Shown here one piece after another: positions 9,838-20,875 of a stretch of DNA of 64,000 nt. The stretch lies in assembly GCA_034509425.1 (NCBI GenBank), contig JAVTVJ010000050.1:372001-436000 (forward strand), in the 5' to 3' direction. Position 1 is the stretch's first letter. Each line of letters opens with the position of its first letter. The notes under the pieces are model-generated. The model was not told the DNA's origin. It saw nothing but the letters and a program-made list of their open reading frames with translations, and searched no databases. A program made the translations under genes and the position numbers. The stretch is from Eopsaltria australis. Its lineage: Eukaryota > Chordata > Aves > Passeriformes > Petroicidae.

Positions 9838-10172
9838 GATGGGGATGGGAATGGGATATGAGGATGGAGATGATGGAGATGGGGATAGGATGAGGATGGG
9901 GGATAGGGGATGGGGATGGGGATGGGATGATGGGGATGGGAGATGAGGATGGGGATGATGGGAGGGGATGGGGATGGGGATGGGAGGGGATGGGGATGGG
10001 ATGGGATGGGGATGGGGATGAGGATGGGGATGGGGATGGGGATGAGGATGGGGATGGGGATGAGGATGGGGATGGGGATGGGGATGGAGATGGGGATGGG
10101 GATGGAGATGGGGATGGGGATGAGGATGGGGATGGGGATGGGGACGGTGACGGGGATGGGGATGGGATGGGG
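9838..10172. repeat. GGGGAT / GATGGG minisatellite
   Basis: About 335 bp of near-perfect GGGGAT hexamers mixed with GGGGATGAGGAT and GATGGAGATGGG variants. The middle (10000-10150) is more regular than the left part. The plus strand is G-rich with runs of four Gs every six bases, so it can form G-quadruplexes. Six-base periodicity keeps all frames open (His-Pro repeats on the minus strand), which creates artificial ORFs. Confidence 0.95.
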
Positions 10173-10739
10173 TGTCTGGAAAGATTCCAGTTTGCTTCAC
10201 GCCTCTGCACAGGGCTGGACGGGGAACCTGGAGTGGGGCCCAGGCTCTGTCCTCCCTCCCTGGGATTCCCTCAGGCATTGGGTTGCCCAGAGGATTTAGG
10301 GAAATGAATCTTGCTCACTCCTTCTCACACATCTTTTAGGGTACTGCGTGTTGCTGTGTGCTCTTTGCAAATGCAGTTTCCTGTGAAAAAAAAAAACCCC
10401 AGCCTTGCTAACATCCCACATGTAATGTGATACATTCCCATTCATACACACTTCCCACCACTCCGACACGCTGCACTGTACAACCAGAGACACACAGAGT
10501 GTACGGCACGTCTGCACTCAGAAATACCAAATTCTTCTGGCGTGCAGGGGGTGACTCGGGATTATTTGGGTGTGTTCCCCCCCTTTTCCAGAAGAGTTTG
10601 GAAAATTACTTTCCACCATCTGCCCTGCCAGAGCTAGGAAATATTTGGAATACATTCCATTCTCCTAATGAACACGCAGCAGCAGGGGTGCTGCAAATGA
10701 GAGAGACAAAATCTTTCTAATGAACAACAAATGAACTAG
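10173..10739. other. Non-coding sequence, nothing identified
   Basis: Ordinary mixed sequence after the minisatellite, with a short A-run near 10387. No gene, RNA or repeat is recognised. Confidence 0.5.
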
Positions 10740-11100
10740 AAATCACATCTACATAGCTTCAGCTTTTGTTGCCTATAGCTTTAGGGTGATTCATGGAGAC
10801 AAAAATCAATGAATGTGCTGTAGACCCAGGTCTAGCACGGCGTGCAGAAGTCTTGTCGTGACCCAAGCCATATTTGTTTTGGATACAAATACAGACTCTC
10901 ACTAGCTTCCTTTTCCTTTAATTGACAAAAAAAGTAGGGGAAGAATTTAGGTATGGTTCCTACAACTCTCGTTAACGCTCTTCAGAACGTGTTGAATTTA
11001 TAGGATACCGTCAAATGCATATTAGTATTCATGACACAAATCACATTGCTTCCAACTGGTGTATAGAGCTGTATCATGCTCTTTTGGTAAAAAAATAATG
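10740..11100. promoter_or_regulatory. Candidate conserved non-coding element
   Basis: AT-rich, with about seven CpGs (for example AGCACGGCGTGC, TTGTCGTGACC, CTCGTTAACGCTC, ATACCGTCAAATGC). It has A/T-rich factor-type sites (CATATTTGTTTTGG, TTTAATTGACA, GCATATTAGTATTCATGA). No coding potential. Judged by composition only. Confidence 0.35.
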
Positions 11101-13071
11101 TGCTCCAACTGAAGAAATTAGTGGTTCTTTCTCAGAGGAAAAGGGCCAAAAAGCTCTGCTTGATCCACGTTCTTCAGAGTCTGGGGGTGGATGTTGCTGA
11201 ACATGGACAGGGGTGAATTTCCAGATCCACCAGAGCAGAAATGAAGGGCTTTTCTCCAGTATGTGCCATTATGAATATGCAATTAGCTGTTCTTCCTTTA
11301 AGAGTTTTGCCTGCTGCCAACCAGCCAGACATAAGCAAATTTCCACCCAAGGCTTTTGGTGTCAGAAACTTGGACATATCAAGTGAAACCTCAGTTCAAG
11401 GCTCAGAAGCTGCACAAGGGGCAGTGTGACCCATCCCAGCTGTCCTTAGCACAGGAGTAATGTGAGGAATAAGGTGTTCCTAGAGCTGCAGCTGATCCCA
11501 TCCTTAACAGCAGAACCTCTGATCAGATTCTGGGACTTTTCTTCAAGCCTCCTCCGAGGCGGATTTATTTTCTTACACCAGACCACAAGCTCTAGCCCAG
11601 AATACTCCAGGAGTGACAAGTGCCAGCACAGAACTCAAGCAGCTCCAAAGCTGAGGCATCTCTCAGCTCCTCCCTTAAAGGAGAAGCCATGGGAGCCTGG
11701 GGAATGTTTCCAGACTGCGCTGAAAGCCGTCCCAGCGTCCATGGCAGGGCAAAAGCAGCATTGCCAAGCCAGCAGATGTGAGTGCTAGAACAGCTTTCTG
11801 AAAGTCTGGGCAGAGCTGCACACAGCAACCCCATCCCTGGGGATGCAGGTGATGGCCAGGAAGGTGCTGCTGCACAGGGACAGCAATTCCTGCTCCTCTC
11901 TGCCACCTCTGCATCCTTCCTGGGGTGCAGGGAGACTGGGATGGAAGGTCTTGCACTGCCTTTCCTCTCTGCACCTGATGTTCTCACCTGGTTGTGTGCT
12001 GAGGTGCTGATTTTTTGGTGTGTGCCCTCATTTTCTGGGAGCCTGACTCTGCAATTCCTTCAAGCATTTAACCTGCAAGAAAGTCAGCAGTTTCCCCAAC
12101 AAGACCTTACATGACCAGGCCTCCTTATTTAATACCATCTTCCACACACCCCTTCACCTTCCCTGACTCCCATTCCCTGCAGTTTCACCCTCTGAAAGAG
12201 CAGCTGGATTCAACACCCCAGACTCACCAAACAGCCACTTGCTTTCCCCTTGTTCCTGGTCTCTCACATTAAAGCATGTATTAAAAGGAAAAAAAAAATA
12301 GGAAAAAGAGAGAAACAGAACGTTCCTACAAAAAAGCAATTTCTTGGCTGGCCATTTTTTTTAACTCCCCTCAATATGGCAGGAGATATTTATGTCTGAA
12401 CAAATCCTTCTCCCTCCCAATCAATCCAGCTTCGCTTGCTTCTGCAGTGCAGTCGCACTGTTTCTATCAGTCTGTTACTGTGAAAATTAATGTGGCAACA
12501 CAGAACGCAACATAATGACTAAAGGTGTGTGAAACAGTCCTGGAGAAATACGAAGTGACTTCAAATGCAAGGTATTTCCTCCTTTCCCTTTCTCCCATCC
12601 TACAAGCTGCTGCAGTTCTGAAAATGGGACAGTTTTCAAAGAGGCTATATTTGCAGAGCAAAGATGGATGCTATTTTTATTGCAAATTAGCAGATTTTTT
12701 AGCAGATCCAACCTCATTTGCAAGTGAAAGTGACTCTACTTACCATGCAGATATAGGTCTTATGTTGGAAACTCATGGAAATTCATGTTTTGAACATACT
12801 TAGAGGAGAAAAAAATAGACCCTGCCTTTATTTCTGGCTGTGACTTGCTCCAGTGAAGCAGCTCCAGTGGGGCAGCACGTCTTGGCTGAACTACTACATT
12901 CTGTGAGCAAGTGGGAATGAACCTGGAACAGTTTTTAGCTGTGCTCTGTGAACTTCTGGGGGCTGGGGACTTCGAGGAGTCCACAGAGAGATGAGAAAAG
13001 GTATTCAGCTGTTAGAGAGAGAAATTTGCTATCCAGGGATCCACCATTCCCTTGGAAAGTTTTGAATAGTC

Positions 13072-13074
<3 letters not shown>
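11101..13074. other. Non-coding sequence, nothing firmly identified
   Basis: Mixed composition. A minus-strand frame near 11250 contains the residues HTGEKPF, the linker of C2H2 zinc-finger proteins, but no finger cysteines or histidines at the proper spacing (see findings). Region 11590-11990 is moderately GC-rich with open frames on both strands and no recognisable protein. Confidence 0.5.

Positions 13075-13102
<28 letters not shown>
13075..13102. repeat. (AT)14 microsatellite
   Basis: A perfect AT dinucleotide run, self-complementary and likely to be length-variable. Confidence 0.97.
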
Positions 13103-13105
<3 letters not shown>

Positions 13106-16100
13106 CGGCTGGGGTTGTCCATGGTCTGCACTGATGTGAAAAACTACAATTACAACGTAGTAAACAGTAACAAGGAAAAAACAATCAATTAATAGTTAGT
13201 CCTGCAAAAAAATGCCCTTTTAGAATGCCAAAACTTTTCATTAAATTGGAAAAAAATCTGGTGAGTCATTTAAGCCAAGAAAAACAGTTGAAAAAAAAAT
13301 AGGGAAATAAAGCACAGCATTTAAGCGCACTGAATGTAAAGATTTTCAGTGGGTTTTGGTTCTAAATGGGATTTTTCAATTAGAAGTCAACCTGCAACTT
13401 GAGAAAGGTGAGCAAAAGGTTAAACAGCTCCCAGATGAACCAGGAGAAAAATTCACTACAGCCCAAATGATGCCAGTTGTGTCTGGTCCAAATCCACATC
13501 ACAAAAATTACCAAGAAAAACAAAAATTGGGGGAGTGACAGAAAAAACTGTGCACACCTTTAAAACCCTCATACAGCATTGGGGCTGGATTCCCAGAAGT
13601 GCCCGTTTGGATTTGGTTACAGCCCCACCACGAAAATGAAATAAGAAGATTAAAAAAAAAAAGAAAAGTCATAAAAATCTTCATTTTAATACGGGCACTG
13701 CAAGAAGAGAGCGAAAAATAGAACAGCAGGCAGGGAAAGCAGAGAGCTCCTATTTCAAGAAGTGGAGCCTGGTTTGAAGAGAGCAATTCCTACCTGCCAA
13801 ATTTGCACATGCATTCCTTCAACCCCGAGCTATGCAGCAGGTGTGAACCTGTTTGTTCCTCTCCTGACAGCAGCACGGGGGGGAAACCAGCGGTGCAGGT
13901 ATTCAGGGATGGAACAAATCCTTCTGGCAGATGCCACTTTTGCAGGGCTCTGCTGTACATGGAAAAGCAGAAGGTGAGTGTCAGCCCTGCTGTTGTGCTG
14001 CAGCCTGATGGGCTCAGCTCTTGCTCCTCACGTCCCTGTGTGGTTTTGGGGGATGCAGCTCCCTTTTCCGTCGTGGGAAAATTATTTTCCGTGTTTTTCC
14101 CTTTCCATTAAAACAGACACACCACATTCCTGAGCACCCTGTTACCCTGGACTTCAGTGAGATTGTTTTCACCACAAGCGAGTTCAAAGTCAGAGGTAAA
14201 ACGTGTTAAAAGCACCTCAATTCATCTTACGAAAAGACGCAAATATTTAAAGCTGAAGTTGTAAAAAGAGGAAACAAAGAAAAAAACTCTCAGGGGCAGC
14301 ATCCCAAAGCTCCTCTGTGAACACACATTTCACAGCAGGTATTTTAATGCTCCATGTACCTGTCCCAGACCCCAGCTCATTCCCTTTGGATTGAGGACAC
14401 CCTTGGACTGGAATCGTGCTGGTTGTACTTTTACCAACACAGGCTGTGGTGCTACAACAGAAATTACATTTTGAAAACTGAAAAACCCATTTCACAGCTC
14501 TTACAGGCCTTATTCTCCTTAATATAGGTACAGGGGATATATTTCCTTATTCCTGGCAAAAAGATCAGAGTATTCTTTTGTGAGCACGAGGCAGCTGATC
14601 ATTTGTAGCAGGCATGAATTATTGCAGTGTCTCCATCCAAACAAGTGAACATCTGTATCCCATTTTCACTGGCACCACGAGATACCTGGCACAGCCCCAA
14701 AAGGGAATGTTTAGCTACAAGGGTTTAAAATATGCATTAATTTGCTGTTGTGTTATCTTCTGGTATTCTCAGCTTTTGAAAAAAGAAACCAAAAAACTTT
14801 ATCAGTGGAGTCCTCCCACTGTCTATTTGCCTTGCTCTAGCCCAGAATGAAATGAATTAAGGAAAAGAGTTTTGAAAGCCTCATTTGTTTTCCCTCCTGA
14901 GGAGCAGTGCTTATGGAAGCCAGTTGGAGCAGGACTCTGGGGAGGATGGGACATTTCATGTCCCTCCCTCTGCTGCTGCTTCTCTGCGGTGAGGGACTGT
15001 GAGTTTATTCAGTCCTCCCAAGGACAGTGATCTTCAACAATTCGAGGGTGGGGGGTCTATGGAAAGGAAGTCTGGAAGCTCTTTTAGTCCAGTGTTGCAT
15101 CCTTGGCTTTTGAAAATACATTTTTTGTTGGAAGCAAGGTGTGTTTTCCCAGCAGATCATTATCTCCAGCCATCAACCAACTCGTGCAAAACTCCAGGGC
15201 AGGAAAGCTCCTTTTCTGTGGCCTTCAGCTCAGCCATGGCCTTATACCCAGAATCTGCTTGGGCTGAAAAAACCTTCTGCTAAGGAAATTACGGGGTTTT
15301 TAGTTGCTTAAATTCACCCGGTCCCTCCCCTCTGCACTCCCAGCCGGGTGTCCCCCTCCTCAGAAGCTCTTTTGGGGTGATCCCAATTTCACCATGACTG
15401 GCACTGGAGGCAAGTGGAGTGGGGTCATTCCAGCTGTTTCCAGTCTGTCCAGCTCAGAAACCATCCTTCACCCTCCACCCTACCCCAAGCTTCAAAGAAG
15501 TCACAGATACCTCCTTTAAATCCTTTCTTAGCACTCCCCACTTCTAAAGATTTCTCTTTAAAAAGGAAAAACACGGCCTCAACACCACTGCGTGTTGTGA
15601 CTGCTGCCTGTGCAATATTCCTCACATTTTAACTCTTATTCCTTGGCTGTTTACACCCATTTGTAGCTTCCCATCAGGGCTCTGGGGAAGGGGATGCCCA
15701 TTTTCCCTGCATTTGTACAAGCACTGAGCAGCAGGGCTTTACTCCAAGCTGCTGGAGCTCTTAGATGGTTACTGCAGTTGTATTACTACTACTGCTCTGG
15801 TCAGTCGTGGTGGCTGCACTCCTGCCTGCCTTTCTGCAGCCAGCAAGGGCTCAGTCACCACCCCATTTGCTGGAGGAACTCCTGAAATCGAAGCCACTGT
15901 CACCTCAGTGCTCAGGGACAGTTTCATTAACGCCTTCTCATCTGTGTCTCTGGTTTAACTCCCTGGCACAGGTGAATTAGGCAGAAGGGGACGTTTCCCC
16001 TGGCAGATTAGAAATGTTCTGGGTCACTTTTCTCACATGTTGCTGCACACGGAAGGCACTCAGTCCTTCAGCTACACCAAGAGTGACAAAATGTGCTTGG

Positions 16101-16244
16101 CACGGGCTGCAGGGCAGGGGGAGCAGGGTCCCTGCTGAGGCAGCTGTTCCTGTACATTCCTGCTGGGCACCCCCTGTGCTGGCCACACAGGAGGAGTCTG
16201 AGCAAACTCCTCCAAATGGCAAGATGAGAAAAGTCCTTGAGTAA
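13103..16244. other. Non-coding sequence, nothing identified
   Basis: AT-moderate DNA with short frames below 105 codons. There is no recognised repeat, promoter signature or RNA gene. The left part (13140-13700) is A-rich with several short A runs. Confidence 0.5.
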
Positions 16245-16370
16245 CAACTTGGCCTTTCTCCATAGCTGGGAAACTGAGGCACTCGAGGCAGATGACTGCA
16301 TGGAAGCCACAGATGGCCAGAGGGTTTCAGGCAAAGCTGGGCACCGAGTTTTGATCCAAGCTGTTTAGAC
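16245..16370 (-). mobile_element. MIR-like ancient SINE remnant, antisense
   Basis: The plus strand reads CATAGCTGGGAAACTGAGGC, then a diverged stretch with AAGCCACAGATGGCCAGAG, then AAGCTGGGCACCGAGTTTTG and ATCCAAGC. That is the landmark order of a reverse-complement MIR (GGAAACTGAGGC ... CACAC ... AGAGCTGGGATT ... AACCCAGG). It is strongly diverged. Confidence 0.5.
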
Positions 16371-17044
16371 CACACATCATGTCTGATGACTAAAATGATG
16401 GCATTAATACTCTGCTTCAAACTCTGCTTGGCTGTGGAATGAGAGACAATTAAAATGGTAGGAAAATTCCTGTTATTAAATGTCCACAGGGAAACTGAAC
16501 TGACAAATAAGAAACAAATTCACAAATATCAGTAAACAGCATGTTGAGCTATAGAAATAAAGAGGAAAGAAGGAAACACAGCCATGTCTCCATAGAAAAA
16601 TACAGAGTTACACCAGTACAGCTCTGACTGCCCTGGAAACATCTCAGGGCAAGGAGGCTTTTGTGCCATGGCTTCAGAAAGGTGACATTAGGCTGTCTGC
16701 AAATAGCCTTGCTTTTAAGTGTCTTCACTCAGGAAGATATTAAAAATTATATCTATATCAATTTCGAGTCACCCCTCCCCTAGTACTGAGCATTTTCATT
16801 GAGTCGAAGCCTTGTCACAGCCCCTGTGCAAATAAACTCTCCCCACTTTTTGGAGGATTCTCCGTGCAGGATCCATCTCCAGCGCTGCTCCTCGAGTGTT
16901 TGCTGGTTGTTAACTGTGCTCCCCCACAGCCTCCAATCTCGGAGAGCATCAAAGGGGAAGGAATGCCACTTGCCTAAACGTGATAGACTATTGCTGCAGG
17001 CAGGAGTAACTTGTGCTGTCAGTGTTCAATTAGCACCAAGTTAA
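16371..17044. other. Non-coding sequence, nothing identified
   Basis: AT-rich, with no gene or repeat that I recognise. Confidence 0.5.
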
Positions 17045-17440
17045 ACTAAATGTCTTGTGAATATTTCATAACGATCTGCCAGCATCGTATCTGAACTCTC
17101 TGGCTTTTACCAAGCCATTTCCCTTCCAAAGTGACATGATGTGGAATTAAAGAGGAATGATGAGCCAATCTCGCTTGTTTGAGTATCTGCTCAAGAATTA
17201 CGCTGTGTAACTAAAAAGTAGTAATAATTAAAAAAACCACAAAATACCTCAGCAACAACTGTCACCTAAAATTATCCTTTGATAATAAACTATCTTTGAA
17301 CAAAGTGAGAGTTTACACACGGTTCTTTTTCTGACTGTAAATTTATTGCAGCTTTCCCATTCACTTCGCGAGTTGCGGGAGCTGATGTAAGCTTTTATAT
17401 TTCCCATTTGTTTTTCACACAAAGCCGAGGAGTTAAATGG
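17045..17440. promoter_or_regulatory. Candidate conserved non-coding element
   Basis: AT-rich DNA with about nine CpGs, including CACTTCGCGAGTTGCGGG with a palindromic TCGCGA. It also has several factor-type cores (GAATATTTCATAACGATC, CAAGAATTACGC, TAGTAATAATTAAA, CTTTGATAATAAAC, CTTTGAACAAAG). The last is an inverted TCF/LEF- or Sox-like site. Conservation is inferred from composition. Confidence 0.38.
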
Positions 17441-20400
17441 GTTGGAATAGACCTTAAAAGCCAGGGCTAACTTTAACTTGAACTGCTGAATCTGTGGCAA
17501 GCACCAGGTGAGCTGCAGGAGTGAGCCAGCCTGGGCTGTGCTGCGTGCGAGAGGCAGCAGCTCTGAGCAGAGTTTGCTGGGAGATCTGGGGCAGAAAAAA
17601 ACCACACAAATGCAAAATAACTCGGTGCTGCAAAGCAGCCACTATGCAGACACGCAAATCCCAGGCTGCAAAGTAGCTGTGGGATCTGCCTCACCTGCCT
17701 GGAGGTCCTGGGCACTGTCCCCAGGGAGCTGACTCAGCCTCGCAGCAGGAATTGGAGCCCTGGCAGAGCAGGAAAGAGCTGCAGAAAGCAGAGGCAGCAG
17801 AATCTCAGAGGTCACTGTGCTGATGCTCACAGTCCCTCCTGAAGGACAGAAGCCTTCTCCAAAGAGGGGAAGATGCCACAGGGCACCAAGAGTTTTTCCA
17901 GCTGAGGCTGCCAGTAGGGAGATCAGTTGGTTCCAACACTAATGGAGCAAAGCCACCAATTCACATCCCCTCATCCATCACAGCCCCAGATGATAAATGA
18001 TCCTGGGTTTGCACCAGCCTGGGCTGATGATGCTCTGCAAAACACAGCCAAATTGCCCAGCTCTGCTGGCTGAGGAGATGATGCTCTCACCCATCCTGAG
18101 GAAGGGCAGGCTAAACTAGAAACTTCTGCTGGCCTGGCTGCACAGGCTGGGGTGAATGTTCCAGGGCAGCTCCTAGGCACGAGCAGAACAAGTGCTGGGA
18201 CAGGTTTGTAGGTTTTTAAGTTAATTCTGCAGGTAAAGGGCAATGGTGAGTCTGCAATAACCCCAGGGACTGAACCGTTTCCCTTGGTCAGTGCCAGGTG
18301 ACCCATGGCTGCTCAACACTGCCTTTGGGTCTGGAGTCTCATCACCCCCGGCTTTTACAGGAAAATTGTTACTCTTTATTACCTATCTGCCTATAAAGAA
18401 AAATATAAAAGTCACACTTCTTTTGGTAGTGAAGGCTTGGTAGGAAAAGCCACATGGGAGCTATTCTACAGCACTGAATGCAATAGTTACCTGTTGCTGC
18501 AGCTGTATTGATATAACAGTTAAAACTTGCTCCTAGGGCAGGATCTGGGCTTTGCCAGGTCCCAAGGACACGGCCTGGCTCCATCACCCTGGCACAGCTT
18601 CTTGTGAAGGGTGTTACAGCAGACAAACACACAAAAAACCCCTTAAAAAGGGTGCAGGAGATGGAGGAAAGGAGGGCCAGGGAACTCCAGAGACACCAGA
18701 GACACCTGCAGAGACAGACCCAGACCTGGGGCACAAAACAGGGCACTGCTCTGTCCCTGAGGCCAGGGCACTGCTGTTAAACCCTACACCAAGACATGCT
18801 AATTAACCCTCTCCTTCCCAGATAATGAGGGAGCTGGCAGTGCTGGAGAGGGGGGTTGGCAGGAACCCCCACTCCCTCCTCTCCCCTCTCACCCGAGTGA
18901 GCTGCGTGCTGGCTGTGGGGGATGAAGCCCTGTGCAATGATGTTTAAAGGCTCCCAGAATTTGTTTAACAGACCTGAAGCCCCACCAGCATTTAACTGCT
19001 GCAGACATGGATGTGTTACAAACAGCAAACCAAACCCAAGCGTGGCTGGGCTGGAATGTGAATCCACCCCTTCAAGGGAAGTGGGAACAGGGAAGATCCC
19101 ACAGAACACTTGGGATGGGGGGACTGGGCTGTGGATGGGCAGCCTTGTTAACACGGAGCACCCTGACCCTTCCCAGCTACACACACTGACATTTACCCTT
19201 CCCAAAAGGCTGAACTAATATCCTGATAGTGCTGCTGGCACCCTTCCAGCAGATGGTTTTGTACATAGACCTGTTGGGGTTTTTGACACAGTCGCTTGTC
19301 TGAGTGCCAACATCTGAAAAAGAGCTCAGGAGGCCTTTTATGGCTCTAAATTTGAGGCTTCTGGGACTTTTTCCATTTTTTCCCCTGTTAGACCATCACA
19401 AAGAATGCAAATACTACTAAAGTCATGGAATAGATTTCCCTGATTGTGTGTTCAGCTGTACAGCAGTTGCCAGGGTAAATTCAAGGATGTGCTTTAAAAT
19501 GCCAAAATATATTAGTAACACTTGTCTATGAAAATAATGATTATGGGAAAGGGATTTATTTGTAAACCTTACAGAGAAAACACAATTCATCCCATATTTT
19601 GCTGTGGAAAAGTCCCACATGAATTGAACCTTCAGCTGGTGAGCTGAAAACTGCAGGAGCTGGAAAAACTCCAGGGGCTGGAACACTCCCAATGTCACCA
19701 GAGCTTTTCTGACCCACCCAGTCCCACTGGCTTTTAGCAGGTTGTTAGAAATAATCAGAAGGCTGTAAAAATAATATTTCTGACTTGATTAACGTGATGT
19801 TCCAGTCTGCTGTTGGGTTTTGTCCTTGATGATCAGAGGGCAGAGGCAGATGCTGAGTGTGCAATCCCCAGCCACCAGACTGTGGCTCAGCCCCCAGCAC
19901 AGGGAGAGGGGAAGAAAGAGAGGAAAGGGATCCAAGGAGGGAGTCACAGCAGAAATAATTGTGCAGCTTTCAGAGGGAACAGCACATGTGTGACTCCTGT
20001 GAACAGGGGGCCCTGGTGGGACAGGCAGTGAAGGCTTTGCTGTTCCCTCACCGGTCAGAGGTGCTCACCCATAGCCAGGCACAGGGAGGAGTGTGACAGC
20101 CATGGAATTCAGCAAAGCCTGAGCCTGTGACATGGCCTGGACACAGCAAAGGTGCCACAGCACCCACGGGGACACAAAAGGATTCCCAGGACTCTCATTG
20201 CTCAGGCAAGACCCCTGACCTTCGGCTGCACTTGGGATCCAGAGAGGACTGGCCTGGGGTCAGCTCCTGCTTCTCTGCACAGGGAGATCTCAGTGTCCCT
20301 CGTGTCCCTCACCCACTGCAGAGGGTCCTACAGCAGACCCAGCTTTTCCTGCCAAAATCATCCCCCTGGCTCCCTCTGGAGCCGGCACTGCCATGCCTGG

Positions 20401-20539
20401 CTGTGCCAAGGGCACCCCCATGCCTCTCCTTGCAGCTCTCTGTGCTTGGAACCCATGAAAAAAATCCCAGTTTTGGTGTTTTTTTATAATTCACCTGGTG
20501 CCTCCAGGTTTGTGTGAGATATTTTATTGCATTAGTGTT
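17441..20539. other. Non-coding sequence, nothing identified
   Basis: Moderate GC (about 17500-18200, 18550-19200 and 19810-20460 are richer) with many short frames on both strands but no recognisable domain, no CpG island and no repeat I can name. Confidence 0.5.
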
Positions 20540-20830
20540 GTCAAATGGTGACATTTCTGAGTGTAAGTCATAGGGTTGTTGTTAATGCCAATTTAATGGT
20601 GCTAAAATGATTAAATATGGCAGGCTTTTAAATAATGAGGTACATAAAAGGTGTTAATAACCTCTTAAGTGCTTTAATAATATTCTGTGCTATCATAAAA
20701 TGTTAGTAATTGGACCTCTTAACTTTCATCTGCGATAAAGTAATGAAAGAAAAAAAAATCTCAACAGAGGCGCTGAATGGCTGAAAATTTTGCTTAAATA
20801 AAAGAAAAAAATTGAACAATGGTAAAACTG
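20540..20830. promoter_or_regulatory. Candidate conserved AT-rich element
   Basis: About 290 bp of distinctly AT-rich sequence with closely packed homeobox/POU-type motifs (GCCAATTTAATGG, AAATGATTAAATATGG, TTTTAAATAATGAGG, GTGTTAATAACC, TTTAATAATATTC, GTTAGTAATTGG, GCGATAAAGTAATG). It ends at the poly(A) run at 20844-20861. The texture is like deeply conserved AT-rich enhancers, but this cannot be proven here. Confidence 0.35.
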
Positions 20831-20843
20831 AGCCCTATTTGTT

Positions 20844-20875
20844 AAAAAAAAAAAAAAAAAAGAAAAGAAACAAAA
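20844..20875. repeat. A-rich tract
   Basis: Eighteen consecutive As followed by GAAAAGAAAC. No retroelement body is recognised upstream of it, so it is not called as a retrotransposon tail. Confidence 0.85.

Noticed and set aside
9487..10278. 263-codon minus frame with long His-Pro and Pro-Ser repeats
   Set aside because: Produced by the GGGGAT minisatellite, whose six-base period keeps every frame open.
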